From: JAWOJF01 sp046481785 | GTDB lineage: Bacteria > Bacteroidota > Ignavibacteria > Ignavibacteriales > Ignavibacteriaceae | Length of the DNA stretch: 5,134 bases | Direction: 5' to 3' | NCBI GenBank assembly: GCA_046481785.1 | Contig: JAWOJF010000398.1 | Coordinates: 1 to 5,134, forward strand | Shown: positions 1 to 5,134 of the stretch, piece by piece | Numbering within the stretch: the stretch's first letter is position 1 | How the letters are laid out: every line of letters begins with the position of its first letter | Translations under genes and position numbers: made by a program | The notes under the pieces: generated by a model | Told to the model about the DNA's origin: nothing | Database searches by the model: none | The model's input: only the letters and a program-made list of their open reading frames with translations

Positions 1-243
1 TACTGCCGAAGGATCAATCTTTAAAATTTTACTTAACCAGTAAAAACCTTCCTGTCCGCTTGTAATATCATGTGTAAAGTTCATATCCAGGAAGATTACA
101 TCATAACTTTCATTTTTTAGAAGCGTGGGTATTGATTCGGGATTTTTTTCCGTGTGCACAAGCGAGGCATACTGCTTAAGCAGAAGTTTTGCCGCCAGAA
201 GAACATCTTCGTTATCATCTACAATTAATACTTTAACAGACAT
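1..243 (-). CDS. NtrC-type sigma-54 response regulator, N-terminal receiver domain (partial, cut by left edge)
   Basis: Reading leftward from the ATG at 243-241 gives 81 codons without a stop, so the gene continues beyond the window. The protein starts MSVKVLIVDDNEDVLLAAKL, a receiver-domain beta1 with the acidic pair D9-D10. Phospho-acceptor D53 lies in VIFLDMNF. After D53 comes a lengthened beta3-alpha3 loop (MNFTHDITSGQEGFYWL) in place of the usual short 'MPGMDG'. From family knowledge, this loop is typical of Bacteroidota-type regulators whose receiver is followed by an AAA+ sigma-54 activation domain and a Fis-type DNA-binding domain. Those two domains would lie outside the window, so the full NtrC assignment is inference. 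An AGGAG (plus-strand 256-260) sits 12 nt before the start, a rather long spacing. The gene diverges from a transporter operon that has a sigma-54 promoter, which suggests it activates that operon. The partner histidine kinase is probably further left. The receiver call is firm; the output domain is unseen. Confidence 0.88.
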   Translation of the reverse strand, partial: MSVKVLIVDDNEDVLLAAKLLLKQYASLVHTEKNPESIPTLLKNESYDVIFLDMNFTHDITSGQEGFYWLSKILKIDPSAV

Positions 244-285
244 CAGGTATATTTTCTCCTTTAGGAAATAATACAGAACCAGTAG

Positions 286-291
286 ATTATA
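286..291 (-). promoter_or_regulatory. Possible housekeeping -10 element for the response regulator
   Basis: Read on the minus strand this is TATAAT, within an AT-rich run, and it would place transcription start near 279 with a leader of about 36 nt before the regulator's ATG. No convincing -35 lies 16-18 nt upstream; that position is occupied by the 307-322 palindrome. I saw no sigma-54 -24/-12 pair facing this way. In AT-rich DNA a TATAAT can arise by chance, so this is only a candidate. Confidence 0.25.
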
Positions 292-306
292 TATGCATTT
301 AAAAAT

Positions 307-322
307 TATTGTTAGAACAATA
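307..322. promoter_or_regulatory. Palindrome TATTGTT-ag-AACAATA, possible operator near the regulator's promoter
   Basis: This is a perfect inverted repeat with 7-bp arms and a 2-bp centre. It lies 64-79 nt upstream of the regulator's start codon, where the -35 region of the 286-291 candidate promoter would be. Its core TTGTT/AACAA recurs in the palindrome at 443-456. The two could be binding sites for one dimeric protein, perhaps for autoregulation. The symmetry is seen; the role is inferred, and AT-rich palindromes are common by chance. Confidence 0.35.
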
Positions 323-383
323 CAGGAGATACAAAATTCATTCCTTATAAAACCGGTAATTAAAATAGGAAAAAAATATTTAA

Positions 384-403
384 ACCGTTCGTTTTCGAAC
401 AGT
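384..403. promoter_or_regulatory. Upstream activator site candidate 1 (GTTCG-tttt-CGAAC)
   Basis: Positions 387-400 are a perfect inverted repeat, GTTCG-N4-CGAAC. After one mismatched pair the symmetry resumes for two more base pairs, giving a roughly 20-bp dyad. Its centre at 393.5 is about 143 bp upstream of the GG of the sigma-54 promoter, within the range usual for NtrC-type activator sites. The neighbour at 407-421 shares the half-site pattern GTnCG/CGnAC, and the centres are 20.5 bp apart, close to two turns of B-DNA. This puts both dyads on one face of the helix, as expected for cooperative binding of two regulator dimers. The palindromes are seen; binding by the divergent regulator is inferred. 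Confidence 0.5.
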
Positions 404-406
404 CTT

Positions 407-421
407 GTACGAATATCGTAC
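407..421. promoter_or_regulatory. Upstream activator site candidate 2 (GTACGA-ata-TCGTAC)
   Basis: This is a perfect inverted repeat with 6-bp arms and a 3-bp centre, lying about 123 bp upstream of the sigma-54 GG element. It has the same outer half-sites as candidate 1 (GTnCG and CGnAC), but its spacer is one base longer. The GC-containing arms stand out against the AT-rich surroundings, which makes a chance origin less likely than for the nearby TTGTT/AACAA palindromes. Its probable role is as the second dimer site of the sigma-54 activator. Confidence 0.5.
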
Positions 422-442
422 GGGTAAAAAACCTGCACTTAG

Positions 443-456
443 TTGTTAAATAACAA
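443..456. promoter_or_regulatory. Palindrome TTGTTA-aa-TAACAA
   Basis: This is a perfect inverted repeat with 6-bp arms and a 2-bp centre, lying between the paired GTnCG dyads and the sigma-54 promoter. It shares TTGTT/AACAA with the palindrome at 307-322, so the intergenic region carries two palindrome families with two members each. A GTTAAC hexamer follows at 457-462. It could be an operator for a second regulator or an accessory site. The function is unknown. Confidence 0.3.
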
Positions 457-533
457 GTTAACCGTAAAATGAGGAATAAAACCGTCAATCAATCTCTGTT
501 GCCGGTCATTTTTGGAATAATACTAAGCTATAT

Positions 534-550
534 CAGGCACGAAAGTTGAA
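534..550 (+). promoter_or_regulatory. Sigma-54 (-24/-12) promoter of the transporter operon
   Basis: The sequence CAGGCACGAAAGTTGAA matches the sigma-54 consensus YTGGCACGrnnnTTGCW at all defined positions but two (T to A before the GG, and C to A after the TTG). The invariant GG is at 536-537. The G of the -12 element is at 548, exactly 12 bases after the first G, which is the required spacing. Transcription would begin near 561, giving a leader of about 37 nt before the adaptor's ATG. A divergent NtrC-type regulator and paired palindromes about 125-145 bp upstream support the call. The A in place of C in the -12 element could lower basal strength. Confidence 0.75.
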
Positions 551-597
551 ATTTTTAGATAATAAAACTCATTCATAAATATTCATGGTAGTTTTAA

Positions 598-1848
598 ATG
601 GACAGAAAAATTGAAAAAAAGAAATGGCCGCCAAAAAAAATAGCTATGTTTGGCGGATCAGGTCTTTTTGTTTTCTTAGTTGCATATATGTTTATCTTCG
701 GGGATCAAAGCTCAAAGCTCAATGTTGAAACAGAAAGAATAACTATTTCTACAGTTAGGCAGGGCCCTTTCCAGGAATTTATTCCCATTACCGGTACTGT
801 AAGGCCGATTGAAACATTTTTTCTGGATGTTGCCGACGGCGGAAGAGTAGTTAAAAAATTTGTTGATGACGGGGCTTTTGTTAATGTAGGCGATCCGATT
901 ATAAAGCTTGATAATGTTCAAACTACATTAAGCGTAATGTATAATGAAGCTCAGCTTTTTCAGCAGATTAATAGTCTGAGAGGTACACGGCTTTCAATGG
1001 AACAAAGCAAACTCAATCTGCAGGGGCAACTGCTTGAGGCCGAGTATGATCTGCTTGATAAAAAAAGAGAATATGATATTAATAAGCAGTTATTTGAAAA
1101 GAACCTGGTGCCGGAAACTTTGTTCAAGAGAAGTAAAGAACAATATGACCTGGCACTTCATAAAAAACAGCTTACACTTGATTCTTATCAACAGGATTCA
1201 TTGTTCAGAGTTCAGCAGATCCAGCAGCTTGAGGCTTCTGTTGAACAAATGCAGAATAACCTTAACCTTACAAAACTGCAGCTTGAAAATTTAACCGTAA
1301 AGGCTCCTATAAAAGGTCAGATCTCTGCGCTTGATGTTGAGATTGGTGAATCTATTGCACCGGGTGAAAATTTAGGGCAGATAGATGTAATAGATTCATT
1401 TAAAGTACGTGCATCTATTGATGAACATTATATTGCAAGGGTTGCACCCGGACAAATGGGTGAATTTGATTTTGCAGGCGGAACATTCAAACTTATAATC
1501 AAATCGGTTTATCCTCAGGTTAATAACGGCAGGTTTGAGGTTGATATGCATTTTGTCGGTACCCCCCCAACCGGTATTAGAAGAGGTCAAACTGTACATA
1601 TTAAACTGGAACTTGGTGAGTTAACAGAAGCATTATTGGTTGACCGCGGCGGTTTTTATCAGACAACAGGCGGGCAATGGGCATTTGTTGTTGATCCTTC
1701 AGGATCATTTGCCACAAAAAGAAAGATACGTTTAGGGCAGCAGAATCCGCAGGTGTTTGAAGTACTCGAAGGACTTGAGCCGGGCGAAAAAGTTATCACT
1801 TCTTCATATGATAACTTCGGAGATGTGGAAAAGCTGGTACTGAAATAG
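598..1848 (+). CDS. HlyD/MacA-type periplasmic adaptor (membrane fusion) subunit of an ABC transporter
   Basis: This 416-residue protein is built like a membrane fusion protein. A basic N-terminus (MDRKIEKKKWPPKK) is followed by one membrane anchor at about 15-35, with no cleavable or lipoprotein signal, so most of it would be periplasmic. Next come the first half of a lipoyl-like domain (about 70-110, with DDGAFVNVGDPIIKLD), a long coiled-coil hairpin (about 112-232), the second lipoyl half (LTVKAPIKGQISALDVEIGESIAPG, about 232-256), a beta-barrel (about 265-340, ending RRGQTVHIKLELG), and a membrane-proximal domain to the C-terminus (EGLEPGEKVITSSYDNFGD). The start is fixed by an in-frame TAA immediately before the ATG; no clear Shine-Dalgarno precedes it. 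It is the first gene after the sigma-54 promoter and lies 61 nt before the ATPase. In this family the adaptor links the inner-membrane pump to an outer-membrane channel; no TolC-like gene is visible. At the hairpin tip, the RxxxLxxxxxxS docking pattern seems to keep only L165, with I161 and P172 in place of R and S. The substrate is not predictable. Confidence 0.9.
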   Translation: MDRKIEKKKWPPKKIAMFGGSGLFVFLVAYMFIFGDQSSKLNVETERITISTVRQGPFQEFIPITGTVRPIETFFLDVADGGRVVKKFVDDGAFVNVGDPIIKLDNVQTTLSVMYNEAQLFQQINSLRGTRLSMEQSKLNLQGQLLEAEYDLLDKKREYDINKQLFEKNLVPETLFKRSKEQYDLALHKKQLTLDSYQQDSLFRVQQIQQLEASVEQMQNNLNLTKLQLENLTVKAPIKGQISALDVEIGESIAPGENLGQIDVIDSFKVRASIDEHYIARVAPGQMGEFDFAGGTFKLIIKSVYPQVNNGRFEVDMHFVGTPPTGIRRGQTVHIKLELGELTEALLVDRGGFYQTTGGQWAFVVDPSGSFATKRKIRLGQQNPQVFEVLEGLEPGEKVITSSYDNFGDVEKLVLK

Positions 1849-1898
1849 GGATAGGGAAATAAAAATAAATTGATTATTAAATAATAATAAAATACATC

Positions 1899-1902
1899 GG
1901 AG
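1899..1902 (+). promoter_or_regulatory. Ribosome binding site of the ABC ATPase gene
   Basis: GGAG lies 7 nt before the ATG at 1910, in an otherwise A/T-only spacer. This supports the chosen start and separate translation initiation after the 61-nt gap from the adaptor gene. I saw no terminator or promoter in that gap. Confidence 0.65.
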
Positions 1903-1909
1903 TAACTAT

Positions 1910-2599
1910 ATGATAAGAACAGTTAACCTCAATAAAGTGTACACAACTGAAGAAGTTGAAACCACCGCACTTAACAATGTGAATATAAATATTGAGAAGG
2001 GTGAATTTGTTTCAATTATGGGGCCTTCCGGATGCGGGAAATCTACATTGCTTAATATTCTCGGCCTGCTTGATAATCCCTCAAACGGTGAATATCATTT
2101 TGTGGGGCATGAAGTTGCAAAATATTCTGAAAGGCAGAGAGCCCAGTTAAGAAAAGAAAATATTGGCTTTGTATTCCAGAGTTTTAACCTGATAGATGAG
2201 TTGACTGTTTATGAAAATGTGGAACTCCCTCTTTTATATCTCGGCTATTCTTCCGATGAAAGAAAAACAAGAGTGCATGAAGTTTTAGACCGGATGGAGA
2301 TCAGGCACAGGGAAACTCACTTCCCGCAGCAATTATCAGGCGGCCAGCAGCAGCGTGTTGCAGTTGCCAGGGCTATTGTCGGCAATCCTAAAATAATACT
2401 TGCCGATGAGCCTACAGGAAATCTTGATTCTTCTCATGGTGATGAAGTAATGAATATGCTTACATCATTAAATGAGCAGGGCACAACAATAGTAATGGTT
2501 ACTCACTCACCAACTTATGCTGAATACGGCAACAGGGTAATTCATTTGTTTGACGGTCATGTAGTGACGGAAAACTATAAAGAGAATTTTCACGTATAA
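1910..2599 (+). CDS. MacB/LolD-family ABC transporter ATP-binding protein
   Basis: This is a complete 229-residue nucleotide-binding subunit of the usual length for the MacB/LolD/FtsE group. All ATPase motifs are present: Walker A GPSGCGKST (38-46), Q-loop Q90 in IGFVFQSFNL, signature LSGGQQQRVAVARA (142-155), Walker B IILADEP (162-168) with catalytic E167, D-loop NLDS (171-174) and switch histidine H199 in MVTHS. The sequence LNILGLLD after Walker A and the FVFQSFNLIDELTVYENVELPL block are hallmarks of this subfamily. The protein would act on the cytoplasmic face of the inner membrane as a dimer, coupling ATP hydrolysis to motion of the permease encoded next. It sits between the adaptor and permease genes, the order expected for a MacA-MacB-like set with ATPase and permease on separate polypeptides (true MacB is a fusion). 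No key residue is missing. The family is certain; the substrate is not. Confidence 0.96.
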   Translation: MIRTVNLNKVYTTEEVETTALNNVNINIEKGEFVSIMGPSGCGKSTLLNILGLLDNPSNGEYHFVGHEVAKYSERQRAQLRKENIGFVFQSFNLIDELTVYENVELPLLYLGYSSDERKTRVHEVLDRMEIRHRETHFPQQLSGGQQQRVAVARAIVGNPKIILADEPTGNLDSSHGDEVMNMLTSLNEQGTTIVMVTHSPTYAEYGNRVIHLFDGHVVTENYKENFHV

Positions 2600-2629
2600 T
2601 TATATATAAATTGTATTAAGCTGCTGTTT

Positions 2630-2652
2630 CAGGATTACATCGGGTAATCCTG
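2630..2652 (+). other. Intergenic hairpin between ATPase and permease genes
   Basis: CAGGATTAC and GTAATCCTG form a perfect 9-bp stem around a 5-nt ATCGG loop. The hairpin lies 31 nt after the ATPase stop and 49 nt before the permease ATG. It is not followed by a run of T, so it does not look like a classical intrinsic terminator. An mRNA stabiliser, a processing site, or a weak attenuator setting the ATPase-to-permease ratio would fit. The stem is seen; the function is inferred. Confidence 0.5.
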
Positions 2653-2691
2653 CAGATTGTTTAAAGTACGGGTAATACTTAGCTTTTTAAC

Positions 2692-2696
2692 GGGAG
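2692..2696 (+). promoter_or_regulatory. Ribosome binding site that sets the permease start
   Basis: GGGAG ends 5 nt before the ATG at 2702. The in-frame TTG at 2657 has no such site; it lies immediately after the hairpin at 2630-2652 and would add 15 residues (MFKVRVILSFLTGVL) not expected in this family. Relatives begin at the MFKNY-type sequence, so 2702 is the better start. Confidence 0.75.
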
Positions 2697-2701
2697 TTCT
2701 A

Positions 2702-5077
2702 ATGTTTAAAAATTACATTAAAATATTTTTACGCAACACCTGGAAGCATGCAGGGCATTCGATAAGCAATATATCGGGGCTTGCGGTGGGAATGGTTTCG
2801 TGTATACTTGTCCTGCTGTTTGTGAATTATGAGTTTAACTGGAATACCTACAATAAAAATTATGAACGTATTGGCAGAATCCAGCAGAAGGTGATTTTTA
2901 AAAACAATGTTGAAATATACGGGCAAACCGGCTTTCCTCTGGCAGGTGAATTAAAAAACCAAATTCCCGAAATAGAAGAAGCTACTGTAATTAAAGATAT
3001 ATGGGACGAATACCTTTCCTCTTCAGATGATAAACAGTATCTTGAAAAAAAGGGGTTCTACGCCTACAATGAAATATTTAAAATTCTCACATTTAATTTT
3101 ATAGCCGGGAACCCGGAGACTGCTTTATCCGGGCCGCACTCTATTGTTATAACACAGGGGCTTGCAGAAAAATATTTCCCGGGAGAGAATGCACTTGGCA
3201 AAACATTAAAAGCTTCTCAGAATAAATTCTTAAAAGTAACCGGTGTTATAGAAAATTTACCGCCAAACCTCGATGTACGTCCTGACTATTTTGTTTCATT
3301 CAGTACATTTAAGGAAGTATCCGATTGGAAAGATTATGATGATATAAAAAGAATAGACGCAGCTGCATTCCGTACTTTTGTACTTATCAGGCCAAATACC
3401 TCAGTTCAGGCTGTTAATGATAAGCTGTATAATTTTATGGATAAATATCTTCCTGAGAATTTCAAAAAGCTGTATTTAAAGCCGTTGCCTGAACTGCATC
3501 TAACAGCAGGTGAAAAAGATGATATAAAAATAGCATTATACTACATAAGCGGCATTGCAATATTTGTTCTCGTATTGGCCTGTATAAACTTTATTAACCT
3601 GGCAACCGCAAGTTCAAACTTAAGAAAAAAAGAAATTGGAATACGGAAGGTAATAGGTGCATCAAAATTTTCTCTATTCAGGCAATTTATCGGTGAATCA
3701 CTCTTCTACACCTTTATTTCGATGATAATAGCATTTGCACTTGTTGAACTTCTTCTTCCCCCATTTAATACAATTGTTCAGCGGCAGATGGATCTGGATT
3801 ATCTGCGGGATATTAATTTTGTCTTATTAATGATTGGGGCCTTCTTGGTTACGGGCATATTGTCGGGTATATATCCTGCACTGTTTCTTTCTTCATTTAA
3901 ACCCGTTGATGTAATCAAAGGAATGGTATCAATATCAAAAAAGAAAAGAGATCACTCCCGGAGTTTCTTTAGAAGATCACTCGTAACTTTCCAGTTTACA
4001 ATATCCATATCATTAATTATAAGTACTGTTTTTGTAATGAAGCAGGTTGACTATATGAACAATAAGAAGCTTGGTTTTGAAAAAACTGATCTTCTATTGT
4101 GCAGAGTATTTGGAGAGGATGCAGACGGAAATTTTGAAACACTCCGTAATGAACTGCTTCTTAACCCTAACATCCTTAACGCCTCATTTACTAATAATGT
4201 GCCTTTTAACGGTAACTGGGGAAAAGAGATAAACCGGGAAGGGGGATTGCCAAATGATAAACTTGCCGTCTCATTTAATTATGCCGATTATAATTTCATT
4301 GATACATACAAAATGCAGTTGCTGATGGGAAGAAACTTTTCGAAACAATTTTCTACTGACAGCAACGCCTGTATTATTAATGAAACTGCAATGAGACAGT
4401 TAGGCTGGAAAGATCCAATCGGTAAAAGGATTGATGACAATAAATATACCATTATTGGTGTTGTAAAAGATTTTCACCAATATACTGTTCATGTGCCTAT
4501 ACCCGGATATTATATGGTGCTTAATAGCGGCTCACTTAAAGAGGCGGGAATTTTTTCAATAAGTGTAAAACCCGGAAACAGAGACGAAACAGTTAGTTAT
4601 ATCTCCCGGACATTCCGGAATTTTTTCCCGGATGCAATTGTTGAAGTAGCCGATTTTAGTGAAGATCTGTATATAGGAACTGAAGATGTATGGGTAATTG
4701 TTGAGAAGGTCTTTTTTATGTTTGCCATTATAGTTGTTCTTATTGCAGCTAATGGTTTATTCGGACTTGTTTCCTTTTCTGCTCAAAGAAGAATTAAAGA
4801 AATCGGGATTCGTAAGGTGCTGGGCGCTAATCCTGGGGGGTTATATGCATTAATGTCAAAGGAATTTCTTATAATTCTGGTTATTGCCGTAATCCTGGCT
4901 CTTCCAAGCGGGCCTTTAGTTTCAGGCTCAACACCCGGCGCATATAAATACCAAATGGGCTTTATGGATTATTTTATTCCTGTAATAATAATGTTTGTTA
5001 CTGCTCTCTTTGCTACGATTTATCAGACAACAAGAGCAGTACTTTCCAACCCGGTGGAGAGCTTGAAATATGAATAG
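2702..5077 (+). CDS. FtsX/MacB-type ABC transporter permease with two permease units
   Basis: This 791-residue inner-membrane protein has two copies of the FtsX/MacB layout. Unit one has TM1 (about 21-43), a large periplasmic MacB_PCD-like domain (about 44-275), then TM2 (276-302), TM3 (331-353) and TM4 (372-397). Unit two has TM5 (about 425-446), a second periplasmic domain (about 447-665), then TM6 (667-691), TM7 (720-742) and TM8 (756-779). After TM2 and TM6 the same cytoplasmic motif recurs, KKEIGIRKVIGAS (309-321) and IKEIGIRKVLGAN (698-710). This is the FtsX-family segment that contacts the ATPase. The C-terminus NPVESLKYE and start MFKNYIKIFLRNTWKH are typical of Bacteroidota-type permeases of about 800 residues. 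The start at 2702 is chosen for its GGGAG and family match. As both units are on one chain, a monomer could pair with an ATPase dimer, unlike MacB, which works as a dimer. Role by family: MacAB-like efflux, lipoprotein handling or mechanotransmission; the substrate is unknown. Confidence 0.93.
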   Translation: MFKNYIKIFLRNTWKHAGHSISNISGLAVGMVSCILVLLFVNYEFNWNTYNKNYERIGRIQQKVIFKNNVEIYGQTGFPLAGELKNQIPEIEEATVIKDIWDEYLSSSDDKQYLEKKGFYAYNEIFKILTFNFIAGNPETALSGPHSIVITQGLAEKYFPGENALGKTLKASQNKFLKVTGVIENLPPNLDVRPDYFVSFSTFKEVSDWKDYDDIKRIDAAAFRTFVLIRPNTSVQAVNDKLYNFMDKYLPENFKKLYLKPLPELHLTAGEKDDIKIALYYISGIAIFVLVLACINFINLATASSNLRKKEIGIRKVIGASKFSLFRQFIGESLFYTFISMIIAFALVELLLPPFNTIVQRQMDLDYLRDINFVLLMIGAFLVTGILSGIYPALFLSSFKPVDVIKGMVSISKKKRDHSRSFFRRSLVTFQFTISISLIISTVFVMKQVDYMNNKKLGFEKTDLLLCRVFGEDADGNFETLRNELLLNPNILNASFTNNVPFNGNWGKEINREGGLPNDKLAVSFNYADYNFIDTYKMQLLMGRNFSKQFSTDSNACIINETAMRQLGWKDPIGKRIDDNKYTIIGVVKDFHQYTVHVPIPGYYMVLNSGSLKEAGIFSISVKPGNRDETVSYISRTFRNFFPDAIVEVADFSEDLYIGTEDVWVIVEKVFFMFAIIVVLIAANGLFGLVSFSAQRRIKEIGIRKVLGANPGGLYALMSKEFLIILVIAVILALPSGPLVSGSTPGAYKYQMGFMDYFIPVIIMFVTALFATIYQTTRAVLSNPVESLKYE

Positions 5078-5091
5078 GGAATTCAAAAATA

Positions 5092-5134
5092 ATGAATGAG
5101 TATTTTTATCTCCGCATAACCCCATGCTTTAGGG
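5092..5134 (+). other. Undecided right-edge segment: start of another gene or half of a palindromic element
   Basis: From the ATG at 5092 a frame stays open to the window end (MNEYFYLRITPCFR). AGGGA at 5076-5080 lies 11 nt before it, overlapping the permease stop. Fourteen codons are too few to assign a family. The stretch 5118-5134 (AACCCCATGCTTTAGGG) also looks like the left arm and loop of a REP-like or terminator hairpin whose right arm would lie outside. Neither reading can be decided from this window. Confidence 0.2.

Noticed and set aside
487..501. IHF-like site (AATCAA...TTG) between the activator sites and the sigma-54 promoter
   Set aside because: The WATCAA half matches, but the TTG lies 6 rather than 4 bases further on, so the consensus is not met. 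The position is suggestive but the evidence is too weak to annotate.
585..614. Nine-codon ATG mini-reading frame overlapping the adaptor start
   Set aside because: It is in another frame, has no ribosome binding site and a random-looking product; nothing suggests a regulatory leader peptide.
635..645. A-rich run near the adaptor start as a slippage or frameshift site
   Set aside because: It encodes the basic PPKK segment before the membrane anchor. The frame is intact and no stem or alternative product follows.
1034..1294. 86-codon frame inside the adaptor gene (plus strand, other frame)
   Set aside because: It is a shadow of the adaptor's coiled-coil codons with no recognisable domain or ribosome binding site. 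The shorter minus-strand frames within the adaptor and permease genes are rejected for the same reason.
1562..1568. Run of seven C in the adaptor gene as a possible phase-variable tract
   Set aside because: It is short, the frame is intact, and it encodes the plain sequence TPPT; nothing else suggests slippage.
2657..2701. Upstream TTG start giving the permease 15 extra residues
   Set aside because: It has no Shine-Dalgarno and directly follows a hairpin. The ATG at 2702 has GGGAG at 5 nt and matches the family's N-terminus.
4937..4960. Atypical loop between TM7 and TM8 of the permease (SGSTPGAYKYQMGF) as a sign of damage
   Set aside because: The frame is intact and the segment fits a variable periplasmic loop in this family.

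Overview
The window holds a divergent regulatory and transport locus. Its codon use is AT-rich, the genes are closely spaced, and the proteins resemble those of the Bacteroidota/Ignavibacteriota (FCB) group. Markers of that group are the two-unit FtsX/MacB permease beginning MFKNYIKIF, the adaptor beginning MDRKIEKKKWPPKK, and the receiver domain with the block MNFTHDITSGQEGFYWL. Recognisable Shine-Dalgarno sequences before three of the four genes fit the Ignavibacteria side somewhat better than classical Bacteroidetes. This placement is inference, as there is no rRNA or marker gene here.

Layout. Positions 1-243 (minus strand) are the first 81 codons of an NtrC-type response regulator that runs off the left edge. 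Positions 244-597 are a 354-bp divergent intergenic region with no gene but much apparent regulatory structure: a possible housekeeping -10 for the regulator, two TTGTT/AACAA palindromes, two adjacent GTnCG/CGnAC palindromes about two helical turns apart, and a good sigma-54 (-24/-12) promoter pointing right. Three genes then run rightward: a membrane-anchored HlyD/MacA-type adaptor (598-1848), a MacB/LolD-type ABC ATPase (1910-2599), and an FtsX/MacB-type permease with two permease units (2702-5077, restarted here from a TTG 45 bases upstream). A 9-bp hairpin lies between ATPase and permease. The last 57 bases hold no confident gene. They contain a C-rich segment that could be half of a palindromic element cut by the window edge, or the first codons of another gene.

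How it works together (inference from family knowledge). The adaptor, ATPase and permease form a MacAB-like (type VII) ABC assembly in the inner membrane that acts on the periplasm or outer membrane, for efflux, lipoprotein handling or mechanotransmission. The regulator would be phosphorylated by a histidine kinase, probably encoded to the left. It would bind the paired palindromes as an upstream activator and switch on the transporter operon through sigma-54 RNA polymerase. The parts are from known families. The most interesting point is that the whole activator circuit (regulator, paired upstream sites, sigma-54 promoter, target operon) can be read in one short stretch.
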